Source: Ignavibacteriales bacterium (lineage in GTDB: Bacteria > Bacteroidota > Ignavibacteria > Tepidaquicellales > Tepidaquicellaceae). From it: 64,000 bases of DNA. The stretch is from contig JACKAC010000001.1 of assembly GCA_020635255.1 (NCBI GenBank), positions 372,001-436,000 on the forward strand, written 5' to 3'. Position numbers and translations under genes: made by a program. Shown one piece after another: positions 44,653 through 53,174 of this stretch. How positions within the stretch are numbered: position 1 is the stretch's first letter; every line of letters begins with the position of its first letter. The notes under the pieces were generated by a model. That model had not been told where the DNA came from. It ran no database searches and worked only from the letters and a program-made list of their open reading frames with translations.

Positions 44653-45606
44653 TTAAGAGACCTGGACTTCCGGTTGAGGACCGGATATCTCTTCTTCTTC
44701 CACCGTTATTTCGGATATATGAGAAGACTGTCCTTTCTTTGCCAACTCTTCCTGCATCATCCTTTCCAGGCGCATAGAGTTTGTCCTGAATTTTGGAATG
44801 AATATCGAGAGAAAATAGGCTCTGAAAATATACCACCAGAAACTTCTTTCGAGAAGTATAGGGTCGATATTGTGCTCGATCTCAGCGTGGGCTTCGGGAA
44901 CCTTGCTCCAGTGGAGTCCTGCTTTATGGTGATGTATAGTGTGCAATCCGTTATTAAACAGCAGAAAGTTCAAAAAACCGGTGAAATTGCGCGAATGATT
45001 CCACTCGGATTCTTCATTGGCATGCACGTGCTGTACATAATTAAATATCAGCACGCTGAAGAGCGATACCTGCTGTGGAATTATCACAAAAAAGAGCGCC
45101 TTTTTCCAGTCGAGAATAAGGAAGAAAGCTACCCATGCTACGAGCACGACATATTGCGAAATGCAAAGCCAGAACTTCTCTTTGTTATTGGCTTTAGCAT
45201 CTTTTAGATAATTAAATATAGCCCTTTGCTGGTAGTACCCGCTGATCGACGGATATGAAATGAATGTTAGAAAGTTATTTTTTTCACTAACTCTGTATGT
45301 GATCGAGTCGTCGCCTTCGCGGTTATTGAAGCGGTGGTGGTTTTTGTTATGAGTCGGTACCCACGCGAAAATAGGAAAGCCATAAAATACAGTCAGCCAC
45401 CAGTCAGTTAAAACGTTCATTGTTTTAGAGCGCCACATAGGGAGGTGGTTATGATTGTGAGTCATTACTGCTACCGTTACAGACATGAACAAGAACCATG
45501 TATAAAAGAAGGGGTTAAGTCCAAGCCATACCCATTGTGCAACAAAAAGAGACGATGTTATTATTATGTAAATAACGCTCTTTATATCGGCATTGTATCT
45601 GAGCAT
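44653..45606 (-). CDS. Membrane fatty acid desaturase
   Basis: A 317-residue integral membrane enzyme with four hydrophobic segments. The diiron histidine clusters are HNHNH (about 50-54), HNKNHH (about 86-91) and HTIHHHKAG (about 220). It introduces a double bond into membrane acyl chains using oxygen, which suggests an aerobic or microaerobic host. The C-terminal 35 residues are polar and glutamate-rich. It precedes the Nudix gene on the reverse strand. Confidence 0.85.
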   Translation of the reverse strand: MLRYNADIKSVIYIIITSSLFVAQWVWLGLNPFFYTWFLFMSVTVAVMTHNHNHLPMWRSKTMNVLTDWWLTVFYGFPIFAWVPTHNKNHHRFNNREGDDSITYRVSEKNNFLTFISYPSISGYYQQRAIFNYLKDAKANNKEKFWLCISQYVVLVAWVAFFLILDWKKALFFVIIPQQVSLFSVLIFNYVQHVHANEESEWNHSRNFTGFLNFLLFNNGLHTIHHHKAGLHWSKVPEAHAEIEHNIDPILLERSFWWYIFRAYFLSIFIPKFRTNSMRLERMMQEELAKKGQSSHISEITVEEEEISGPQPEVQVS

Positions 45607-45688
45607 AAAGATTAATTAATTTTCAAAATTTCATTTATAAAGTACACTAGTTAAATTAACTTAATATTTCTTAATATTAAACAAACTT

Positions 45689-45937
45689 ATGAATGACCAA
45701 TCGCTAAAATCGGGTAAATGCCCCAAATGTGACTCAACCGAGGTATATACGGATAACGAGGCTACCAAGCGTGGTGAAAGAATGATAATCCCGGTGACCT
45801 CATGGCGCAGGATATTCCTGGATTCCTATATATGTGTTTCCTGTGGATATATAGAGGAATGGATCCCGGAAAAGGAGCTAAAGGATGAGAAGCTCATCTC
45901 CAAGGTGAGGGAGAACTGGGTAAAGGTGAAAAAATAA
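45689..45937 (+). CDS. Small zinc-ribbon protein
   Basis: An 82-residue protein with two CxxC knuckles, CPKC (11-14) and CVSC (about 52-55), that together form a zinc ribbon. The C-terminal third is charged. The function is unknown; such ribbons bind nucleic acid or proteins. It is divergent from the desaturase gene and stands alone. Confidence 0.65.
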   Translation: MNDQSLKSGKCPKCDSTEVYTDNEATKRGERMIIPVTSWRRIFLDSYICVSCGYIEEWIPEKELKDEKLISKVRENWVKVKK

Positions 45938-45994
45938 AATCTTTTCCAAAAAATCCTTATATTCTTATATCTCTTACATCAAAAATTCTATGTT

Positions 45995-47230
45995 ATGAAC
46001 AGACTACTACTTGCTATCATACTTTCATTATGTACTTATACTACAGCTCTGGCGCAATGGGTGCCTGTTACTAATCCACAGAATAAAGCTCTGCATAGTG
46101 TATTTTTTATTAATTCCACTACGGGCTTTACTTGTGGCGATACCGCAACAGTCTTAAAATCCACTAATGGAGGATCCTCCTGGTTCAGCATTAATTCCGG
46201 GATACCTTCCTCGGTAAATCTTACCGACATTGCTTTTCTTGACCTGAATACAGGATATTGTACTGGCGGACTTGGTTCTATAAGCGGAAAGATTTACAAG
46301 TCTACTAATGGAGGAGTTAACTGGGTCCAAAAATATGATACCAACGGAACAGGATTTAGAACATTGTTTTTTGTGAATGCGAATACCGGTTGGGTTGTTG
46401 GTGCCGGAGGAGTGATTAAGTACACTTCTAATGGTGGTGACTCCTGGCTGCCAAGGGATGTTAATATTTCATCTTTGACTGATGTTTATGCTTTATCGGA
46501 AGACACTGTCTTTGTTTCCGGATTCGGAAGCGGGGGTAGTATTGTTAAGTCTACCAATGGTGGGGTTAACTGGGCTTTCACTTCAGTGCCCGGTGATTTT
46601 GCTGATTTTAAGTTCGTTATGTTTGTTAACTCGAGTACCGGTTATGCAGGTGGACTTAAATTTGGCGGCAACGGCATAATGGGAAAGACTACAAACAAAG
46701 GATTGAACTGGACTACGCTCACCGGTTATGTTTCTGCAACTCCATATGAAGCGGCGAATGTAACTGATGATTTGGTTTATGTGGTCAGGACCGATGATAC
46801 GGTTTCTGTAACAACCGATGGAGGTATAACATGGAGTAAGCAGTATGCTCAAACAGGCGGCTTTGATAAGTCCATTTCAGTAAAAAATGGGTTAGGTGTT
46901 ACTGCTGGCAGGAATCTTGCTATTAATACTACCGTTGGCATTCATATTTTATCTTCTGAAATTCCCGGTGATTTTTCCTTGAAACAGAATTATCCTAATC
47001 CTTTCAACCCTTCGACTTCCATAGAATTTTCAGTACCTCAAAAGTCATTTGTAAAGCTTATCGTTTATAATGTTCTGGGACAGGAAGTGAAAACATTGCT
47101 TAATGAAGTAAAAGAACCCGCTTCATACAAGGTAGATTTTTCCGCAATAAGTCTTCCAAGTGGTGTTTATTTCTATAAATTGGAAGCAGAGGGCTTTATT
47201 GAGACGAAAAGAATGATTCTGGTTAAATAG
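45995..47230 (+). CDS. T9SS-secreted protein with Ycf48/BNR-like propeller repeats
   Basis: A 411-residue exported protein. A signal peptide ends near LAQW (about 21). The body carries about six repeats with KSTNGGVNW or close variants (for example VLKSTNGGSSW and GKTTNKGLNW), the blade pattern of BNR/Ycf48-type beta-propellers. The last 75 residues are a type A sorting domain (LKQNYPNPFNPSTSIEF, then SGVYFYKL, then KRMILVK) for type IX secretion. It probably binds or processes something outside the cell. Confidence 0.82.
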   Translation: MNRLLLAIILSLCTYTTALAQWVPVTNPQNKALHSVFFINSTTGFTCGDTATVLKSTNGGSSWFSINSGIPSSVNLTDIAFLDLNTGYCTGGLGSISGKIYKSTNGGVNWVQKYDTNGTGFRTLFFVNANTGWVVGAGGVIKYTSNGGDSWLPRDVNISSLTDVYALSEDTVFVSGFGSGGSIVKSTNGGVNWAFTSVPGDFADFKFVMFVNSSTGYAGGLKFGGNGIMGKTTNKGLNWTTLTGYVSATPYEAANVTDDLVYVVRTDDTVSVTTDGGITWSKQYAQTGGFDKSISVKNGLGVTAGRNLAINTTVGIHILSSEIPGDFSLKQNYPNPFNPSTSIEFSVPQKSFVKLIVYNVLGQEVKTLLNEVKEPASYKVDFSAISLPSGVYFYKLEAEGFIETKRMILVK

Positions 47231-47316
47231 GTTCAATTAATCTGTCAATCCTTCGATAATTGTTATCCCCGAACGTCTTAATGGGGGGATTTCCGTAATG
47301 GCTTTGAATCACTCCA

Positions 47317-47331
47317 CGAGTCGGGGACTCG
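47317..47331. repeat. Small hairpin CGAGTC/GACTCG
   Basis: CGAGTC and GACTCG pair around GGG. GAGTC follows again at once (GATGAGTC), giving alternative pairings. Confidence 0.5.
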
Positions 47332-47468
47332 ATGAGTCGTAGACCTTCGGTGATTATTGGTATAGTGTAATATTTGTTTTGTTGTGGTAGTTGGGTTTTG
47401 CTGTTCTTCGTTTTTGTTTAGTGTTAAGGGATTTAGTTTATTTCATCGTTTTTAGTTTTATCTTCTGG

Positions 47469-47488
47469 ATCCCCGTTTTCACGGGGAT
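47469..47488. repeat. REP-like palindrome with ATCCCCGT/ACGGGGAT stem
   Basis: The eight-pair stem ATCCCCGT/ACGGGGAT has loop TTTC and is flanked by TGG and GACACC. It resembles the small intergenic palindromes repeated in many bacterial genomes. Confidence 0.6.
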
Positions 47489-48035
47489 GACACCTTACAG
47501 TGTAATAAACAGGCTAGCCTGATTTCGTTGTATCATACGTTATACAGTATTTACGGTACGTACCCCACAGAGGATAAGGATACAACTGCTCCTTCTGCTA
47601 AAGGCGACGGAACACCTTCACGCGATCAGAATCGCATTACAGACGGCTGAACTGTTTCGCCGGACTTTTTAGTAGAGGTCCGATCCAAAGTCACTATTAG
47701 ACTCTCACCGCCGAAGGGAATAAACATATCACCCTTCCACAACATCCCTCACCGTGAAGAAAGCAACGGTTTGCATGAAATGATCCTCTCACAATTGATG
47801 CGCGAGGGACAGCTTATGCTGCCGGTATAGACCCTTCGAACAGAAGTGATCAAGCGGTCCCGCCCGCCTAGCGACCTAGGACATTGACAATCTTTACTTA
47901 AGCAACAGTGAAAGCGATGCAAGTTAGACAAACAGAACACCGCAGAGCGCGGATATTACCGTTCCTGCCGTAAATACCGGGTTCATCAAACGCCGAAGGC
48001 GTGCCTACTAAGAAACAAGCCGACGGCAGAACCTA

Positions 48036-48049
48036 GTTATTCGAATAAC
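48036..48049. repeat. Perfect 14-base palindrome GTTATTCGAATAAC
   Basis: A fully self-complementary 14-mer immediately before the first copy of the direct repeat at 48052. It could be a cruciform or a protein site. Confidence 0.55.
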
Positions 48050-48051
48050 CA

Positions 48052-48117
48052 ATGCAAAATAATGTGAAGTCAAGTTAGATTAAATGAAGAAAGGGTTATA
48101 TACGTATATATACTTTT
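48052..48117. repeat. Direct repeat copy 1
   Basis: It starts ATGCAAAATAATGTGAAGTC and matches 48578-48663 closely over about 46 bases plus the closing TACGTATATATAC segment. It lacks the 21-base double hairpin of copy 2. Confidence 0.7.
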
Positions 48118-48136
48118 TTGTTTAACCCCCCTTAGT

Positions 48137-48157
48137 CCCCCCTTTGTAAAAGGGGGG
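48137..48157. repeat. Hairpin CCCCCCTTT/AAAGGGGGG
   Basis: A perfect nine-pair stem with loop GTA, embedded in a C/G-run context. Similar C-rich palindromes recur in intergenic DNA of related genomes from general knowledge; not checked. Confidence 0.6.
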
Positions 48158-48164
48158 ATAAAAC

Positions 48165-48177
48165 CACACTTCGTGTG
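48165..48177. repeat. Hairpin CACAC/GTGTG
   Basis: A five-pair stem with loop TTC, directly after the C-rich palindrome. Confidence 0.45.
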
Positions 48178-48188
48178 AGTTCTTTTGG

Positions 48189-48247
48189 CTTGATCCCCCG
48201 CATCCGCTCCGCTTGTGCGGGGCAGGCTCCAGAAGCAAAAAATCAAG
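48189..48247. repeat. Nested inverted repeat: CTTGAT/ATCAAG arms around a CCCCGCA/TGCGGGG hairpin
   Basis: Outer arms CTTGAT (48189-48194) and ATCAAG (48242-48247) enclose an inner hairpin CCCCGCA/TGCGGGG (48196-48202 with 48216-48222). It looks like one palindromic unit inserted into another. Confidence 0.5.
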
Positions 48248-48290
48248 GCCCAGGCGTAAATGCGTCTAACAACTCTTCACTTCCGTGAAT

Positions 48291-48314
48291 GTACTTTTGC
48301 TCGCACAAAAGTAC
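48291..48314. repeat. Inverted repeat GTACTTTTG/CAAAAGTAC
   Basis: A perfect nine-pair stem with loop CTCGCA. Confidence 0.55.
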
Positions 48315-48577
48315 CAAAATGCGCCGGCTTAATAAAAATTGCCTAAAATTATTTCCGTTTTCCGTTCGGGAAAATAAACTCGCGGTTGAGAGCTGAATTA
48401 ATATTGGGATGCTCTTATGCTCAGACAGTATTTTCCCGCCCTCGATAAATCGATGGACACAGAAAACTCCATAATTTTTACGACAATTTTTATAATGCCG
48501 TATTTACTGGATGACTGGGGTTTTCATGGAATAAGTTAGGGTACTCCAATGGTACGGAAATGACAAGGGTAGGGCTG

Positions 48578-48663
48578 ATGCAAAATAATGTGAAGTCAAG
48601 ATAGTTTAAATGAAGAAAGGGTTAGTCCGAAGGACTCCTACGGAGATACGTATATATACTTTT
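48578..48663. repeat. Direct repeat copy 2, with 21-base double hairpin
   Basis: The same core as copy 1 at 48052, but with a 21-base segment (48625-48645) between GGGTTA and ATACGTATATATAC. That segment is two tandem hairpins, GTCC-GAA-GGAC and CTCC-TAC-GGAG. Confidence 0.7.
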
Positions 48664-48921
48664 GTTGTGTAGGTCGCACAAGATACCGAGGTAACATTAT
48701 TGGTAGAAACGTTTAAAAACTTCTAATTTTGAACATTTTAAACAACGGGGAATATCTTACAGGGCTTTACTTTAAGAACAAAATTTAATATTTTTTTAAT
48801 ATAAAATTTATAGTTTTTTGAAGTAGAAATACTATATTCTCATTCTTCAATTACTACCTTCTAGATTACCTTCTCAAGATTACCACTTCACAAAACTGAC
48901 AAATAAAATACGGGGTGTATC

Positions 48922-51102
48922 ATGAAATTTTTGACCACACTGATATTAACTTTTGCGGCATTCCTATGTGAAGATTGTATCTCACAAGTTACGCAGGAGT
49001 GGGTAGCGAGGTATAATTCATCAGGAACGAATAGCGATGCAATAAACTGGATTGCCGTAGGCAAACTTGGTAATATTTATGTAACGGGTTCTTGTTCGGG
49101 TTCAGGCGTAACCAAAGATTACTGTACTATAAAGTATAATTCCTCAGGTGACACACTTTGGGTAAGAAGATACAACGGACCGGGTAATAACAGTGATGCC
49201 GGAAATTCAATCGCAGTAGACAATTTAGGAAATGTGTATGTCACGGGCGAAAGCCCAGGAAGCGGTACAGATTATGATTACTGTACAATAAAATATAATT
49301 CCTCAGGCGATACTTTATGGGTAAGAAGGTATAATGGTCCGGATAACCTTATTGATGCAGCACTATCACTTACAATTGATAACACAGGTAATGTTTATGT
49401 AACGGGTTTAAGTGAAGGAATAAGTACAGATTATGATTATTGCACAATAAAATATAACTCATCGGGAGATTCATTGTGGGTGAAAAGATTTAACGGTGTT
49501 GGATCCGGTCGCGACCAAGCAGCTTCCATTGCACTTGACAGCTCGGGGAATGTTTACGTAACTGGTCTAAGCTGGAGAGGTTCAAATTATGATTATGCCA
49601 CTATTAAATACAATTCAGCCGGTATTCAACAATGGGTAAGGACATATCACGGGCCGGGCGGCGTCAGTGATAATGGAAAATCATTGGCAGTTGATAAAAT
49701 GGGTAATATTTATGTTACCGGATACAGTTTTGGCAGCGGCACATCCGACGATTACTGTACAATAAAGTATAACACATCAGGAGATTCTCTTTGGGTAAGA
49801 CGATATAACGGTCCACAAAACAGTATTGATCAAGCAAATTTTATTGATGTGGATACATCAGGGAATGTTTATGTTACCGGTTCAAGTAATGGGGTCGGAA
49901 CTCAAAGTGATTTTTGTACTATAAAATACAATTCGTTGGGGGATTCGTTGTGGGTAAAGAGATATAACGGTCCAAACAATACATCCGACCTTGCAAATTG
50001 TGTAAAAGTTGACAATAACGGTAACGTCTATGTAACCGGACAAAGTACTGGGATTGGCAGCGGTTATGATTTTTGCACAATAAAGTATAATCCTACAGGC
50101 GATTCAGTATGGGTAGAAAGATACAACGGACCCGGCAATGGCGGCGACATGCCTATAAACATAGCATTAGATATCTATGGAAATGTGTTTACTGCTGGTG
50201 CTAGTTTAGGACTTGGAACGGGTTCTGATTTTTGTTTGATAAAATACTCGCAGGAGCCTATCCCACCGGATGGTTTATTAGGAAATATACTCCCGGGGGG
50301 ATTTATTCAATTGCAATATGATGATAATTCTTCAAACGAAGATGGATTTCATATTCTAAGAAGTGTAAACTCATCTTCTAATTGGTCTATCCATGATACA
50401 GTGGGTCCTAATACTACCACTTACATTGACTCCATTGGATTGACCTTTAAGGATACTTTTTACTATAAGGTTAATGCATTTAATTCAAATGGAAATTCAA
50501 GTTATTCCAATATTATTTCAATATACTATCAATTTTTACCTTATCCTCCTAACAGTCTTGCTCTTATTGTGCTTGATACGGGGATTGTAAAGCTCACCTG
50601 GTCTGACAGCTCGAGTAATGAGAACGGGTTTGTGCTTCAGAGAAGGGATAACATCGATACAGCCTGGGCAGTACGTGATACGACGGGAGCTAATGTCACA
50701 CAATTTAATGATTCTAATTTGACTATAGGGAGAACGTACGATTGGCGTGTTTATTCGTATAATTCGTTAGGTAACTCAGCCTTTTCCAATATAGTATCAA
50801 CATTGATAACAGGAACAGAGAATTCCGTAAATATCCCGGATAAGTTTGCGCTAAAACAGAACTACCCGAATCCATTCAACCCGGTAACAAAAATAGATTA
50901 TGACCTTCCTGTAAACAGTAATGTGAAGATGATAATATTCGATATAACGGGAAGAGAGGTATCGGTATTAATTAATGACCATAAAAATGCGGGCAGACAC
51001 ACAGTAAGCTGGGATGGGAGCGGTTTTGGTTCGGGTGTATATTTTTACAGAATAGAGGCGAATGGATTTACGGAAATAAGGAGAATGATGCTTGTGAAGT
51101 AA
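48922..51102 (+). CDS. T9SS-secreted protein with SBBP beta-propeller repeats and FnIII domains
   Basis: A 726-residue exported protein. A short signal peptide ends near CEDCISQ. About eight SBBP repeats of 50-55 residues follow (to about residue 440), each with GNVYVTG, a CTIKYN or ATIKYN strand and a variant of GDSLWVRRYNG, forming a beta-propeller. Two fibronectin type III-like domains follow (PPDGLLGN and PPNSLALI). The sorting domain (LKQNYPNPFNPVTKIDY, then GSGVYFYRIE, then RRMMLVK) ends the protein. Nucleotide repeats mirror the protein repeats. Confidence 0.88.
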   Translation: MKFLTTLILTFAAFLCEDCISQVTQEWVARYNSSGTNSDAINWIAVGKLGNIYVTGSCSGSGVTKDYCTIKYNSSGDTLWVRRYNGPGNNSDAGNSIAVDNLGNVYVTGESPGSGTDYDYCTIKYNSSGDTLWVRRYNGPDNLIDAALSLTIDNTGNVYVTGLSEGISTDYDYCTIKYNSSGDSLWVKRFNGVGSGRDQAASIALDSSGNVYVTGLSWRGSNYDYATIKYNSAGIQQWVRTYHGPGGVSDNGKSLAVDKMGNIYVTGYSFGSGTSDDYCTIKYNTSGDSLWVRRYNGPQNSIDQANFIDVDTSGNVYVTGSSNGVGTQSDFCTIKYNSLGDSLWVKRYNGPNNTSDLANCVKVDNNGNVYVTGQSTGIGSGYDFCTIKYNPTGDSVWVERYNGPGNGGDMPINIALDIYGNVFTAGASLGLGTGSDFCLIKYSQEPIPPDGLLGNILPGGFIQLQYDDNSSNEDGFHILRSVNSSSNWSIHDTVGPNTTTYIDSIGLTFKDTFYYKVNAFNSNGNSSYSNIISIYYQFLPYPPNSLALIVLDTGIVKLTWSDSSSNENGFVLQRRDNIDTAWAVRDTTGANVTQFNDSNLTIGRTYDWRVYSYNSLGNSAFSNIVSTLITGTENSVNIPDKFALKQNYPNPFNPVTKIDYDLPVNSNVKMIIFDITGREVSVLINDHKNAGRHTVSWDGSGFGSGVYFYRIEANGFTEIRRMMLVK

Positions 51103-51209
51103 AGCATTTAAGTAAGAATTGCTATAATAATAGGCTCTATTGTCCATCTTAAAGTGCCACAAGTATAATGATTTTATCCGGCGTAGACCCACCCCGTCGC
51201 TCTGCGCCA

Positions 51210-51226
51210 CCCCTCCGTCGGAGGGG
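51210..51226. repeat. Intergenic palindrome CCCCTCC/GGAGGGG
   Basis: A perfect seven-pair stem with loop GTC, preceded by a C-rich tract. The following AAAGTTTT is a poor terminator tail, so a dispersed repeat is more likely. Confidence 0.55.
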
Positions 51227-51343
51227 AAAGTTTTAAAATGAGTTGTTTATACATTATTTAAAAGTCAAGATAAATCTTTCCTGCCTTTTTAAAATTACTT
51301 AATTTGGGTATTTTGCGACATCAGTTAATCAAACCTTAGCGTT

Positions 51344-51997
51344 ATGAAAATCTTTATAGATTCAGCGAATATAGAGGAGATAAAAGAAGCCGCGGACATG
51401 GGAGTGCTTGACGGCGTTACCACCAACCCGTCTCTTGTATCAAAAGAAGGTCATAAGGACTTCCGTTCGATGCTGGAGAAAATATGTGCAATGGTGGACG
51501 GCGACATAAGCGCTGAAGTAATATCGGTAACGGCAGATGAGATCGTTAAGGAAGGACAGGAGCTGGCAAAGATCCATGACAACATCGTCGTGAAAGTTCC
51601 TCTGATAACTGAGGGTCTGAAAGCGGTGAAGAGATTAACGGATGAGGGAATCAAGACAAATGTAACACTATGCTTCTCACCATCGCAGGCATTGCTGGCG
51701 GCAAAGGCAGGAGCATACATAATAAGCCCGTTCGTAGGCAGGCTGGACGATATATCACAGGACGGTATGGCACTGATTTCACAGATAATTACGATATATG
51801 ATAATTACGGGTATGATACGCAGGTACTGGTAGCCTCTATCAGGCATCCGATCCATTTTGTAGAGTCTGCAATGATGGGAGCAGATATAGCAACACTACC
51901 ATTTAAGGTCATAAAGCAACTGGCGAAGCATCCTCTAACAGATATAGGACTGCAAAACTTCCTGAACGACTGGAAAAAGCTGGAAGGAAATTCATAA
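51344..51997 (+). CDS. tal: Transaldolase (fructose-6-phosphate aldolase-like small form)
   Basis: Cytosolic Schiff-base aldolase of 217 residues, the short MipB/TalC type of the pentose phosphate pathway. It starts MKIFIDSANIEEI and has GVTTNPSLV. The Schiff-base lysine is in DNIVVKVPLI, followed by TNVTLCFSPSQALLAAKAGA and ISPFVGRLDD. It converts sedoheptulose 7-phosphate and glyceraldehyde 3-phosphate, or fructose 6-phosphate by analogy. It leads a forward-strand run with gcvT six bases later. Confidence 0.93.
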   Translation: MKIFIDSANIEEIKEAADMGVLDGVTTNPSLVSKEGHKDFRSMLEKICAMVDGDISAEVISVTADEIVKEGQELAKIHDNIVVKVPLITEGLKAVKRLTDEGIKTNVTLCFSPSQALLAAKAGAYIISPFVGRLDDISQDGMALISQIITIYDNYGYDTQVLVASIRHPIHFVESAMMGADIATLPFKVIKQLAKHPLTDIGLQNFLNDWKKLEGNS

Positions 51998-52003
51998 ATA
52001 GAA

Positions 52004-53086
52004 ATGGCGAAACAGACAGCGTTTTACGACATACACAAATCACTTGGCGGTAAGCTGGTCGACTTTGCGGGCTTTGAAATGCCGATACAATACGAGGGTA
52101 TTTTAAAAGAGCATATGGCTGTGCGGGAGTCGGTTGGTATATTCGATGTATCGCATATGGGTGAGGTAGAGGTTCGCGGAAAGGACGCGTTCGATTTTGT
52201 TCAGAGGCTGACGACGAACGATGTATCCAAATTAGGTAAGGGTAAGGTACAGTACTCGGCGATGTGCATGGAGGATGGGGGCATAGTGGATGACCTGCTT
52301 GTCTATGACTGCGGTGATTACTTCATGCTGGTAATAAATGCGTCGAACATCGAAAAGGATTTTAACTGGATGCAGAAGAATGTGTCCGGTGACGTGGAGC
52401 TGGTAAATAAGTCGGACGAGGTATCGCTTCTCGCCGTACAGGGACCTAACGCGCTGAAGACTTTGCAGAAATTAACGGACACGGATCTTTCGGTGATACC
52501 ATATTACAGTTTCGAATTCGGAAAGGTGGCGGGGCAGGACGTTATAATCTCGCACACGGGTTACACCGGTGAAAAAGTCTGTTTTGAGATATATTCCTCG
52601 TCGGATAAGGAAAAGTCCGAGGCATTGTGGAATGCAATTATGGAGGCAGGAGCAGAGTTTGATATTAAACCGTGCGGATTAGGCGCAAGGGATACGCTAA
52701 GGCTGGAATACGCGTTCAGGCTGTACGGCAATGATATGGATGAAACGACCAACCCGATAGAAGCGGGATTGGGATGGATAACGAAGATGGACGTCGAACA
52801 ATTCAACGGAAGGGATGCTATAAAGAAGGTTAAGGAAGAGGGTCTAAAGAGGAAGCTGGTGGGATTTGAAGTGGACGGGAAAATGGTGGCAAGGCATGGA
52901 GCAGAGATATATTCAGGCAGTAACAAAATAGGATATGTAACAAGCGGAGGACCATCACCTGTTCTCGGTAAGAATATAGGACTAGGCTACGTGGAAATGG
53001 GAAACCACGAGCCGGGTGCCGAGATCGAGATTGACGTGCGGGGACGCAGGATCAAGGCAGTGGTGGTGAAGACTCCATTTTTATAG
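52004..53086 (+). CDS. gcvT: Glycine cleavage system aminomethyltransferase (T protein)
   Basis: T protein of the glycine cleavage system, 360 residues, normal length. It transfers the aminomethyl carbon to tetrahydrofolate. Visible segments are VDFAGFEMPIQYEGI, GIFDVSHMGEVEV, the folate/aminomethyl site LRLEYAFRLYGNDMDE and GLGWITKMD, and the C-terminal GYVTSGGPSPVLGKNIGLGY. No other gcv gene is next to it, so the P, H and L proteins must be elsewhere. Confidence 0.95.
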   Translation: MAKQTAFYDIHKSLGGKLVDFAGFEMPIQYEGILKEHMAVRESVGIFDVSHMGEVEVRGKDAFDFVQRLTTNDVSKLGKGKVQYSAMCMEDGGIVDDLLVYDCGDYFMLVINASNIEKDFNWMQKNVSGDVELVNKSDEVSLLAVQGPNALKTLQKLTDTDLSVIPYYSFEFGKVAGQDVIISHTGYTGEKVCFEIYSSSDKEKSEALWNAIMEAGAEFDIKPCGLGARDTLRLEYAFRLYGNDMDETTNPIEAGLGWITKMDVEQFNGRDAIKKVKEEGLKRKLVGFEVDGKMVARHGAEIYSGSNKIGYVTSGGPSPVLGKNIGLGYVEMGNHEPGAEIEIDVRGRRIKAVVVKTPFL

Positions 53087-53174
53087 GGGATAGATTACGG
53101 GGCTGAAAATTGCAGGGTAGCGGAGGGTTTCCCTTTGCGCAAAGAATTTTATTTCAGTCAAACTTTAAAACTGT

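Larger units (their letters stand above)
47231..48921. repeat. Gene-free region rich in palindromes and direct repeats
   Basis: This 1,691-base stretch has no credible gene. It contains at least eight short inverted repeats and one direct repeat, and its base composition shifts along its length. A stretch near 47550-47830 reads open in one frame apart from stops after about 30 and 60 codons, so it may be a decayed gene, but nothing recognisable is in it. No tRNA, tmRNA, RNase P RNA or rRNA piece was recognised. The individual elements are listed separately. Confidence 0.6.

Noticed and set aside
47749..47940. 63-codon reverse frame in the repeat region
   Set aside because: Composition is repeat-like and it overlaps a decayed forward frame; no family features.
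47231..48921. tmRNA, RNase P RNA or rRNA fragment
   Set aside because: No tRNA-like ends, conserved cores or rRNA landmarks could be recognised on either strand.
48922..50250. CRISPR array
   Set aside because: The regular DNA repeats are in frame and encode SBBP blades; there are no spacers of uniform length.
51210..51235. Terminator after the SBBP protein gene
   Set aside because: The stem is good but the following bases AAAGTTTTAAAA lack a proper T-run and the distance from the stop is over 100 bases; listed as a repeat instead.
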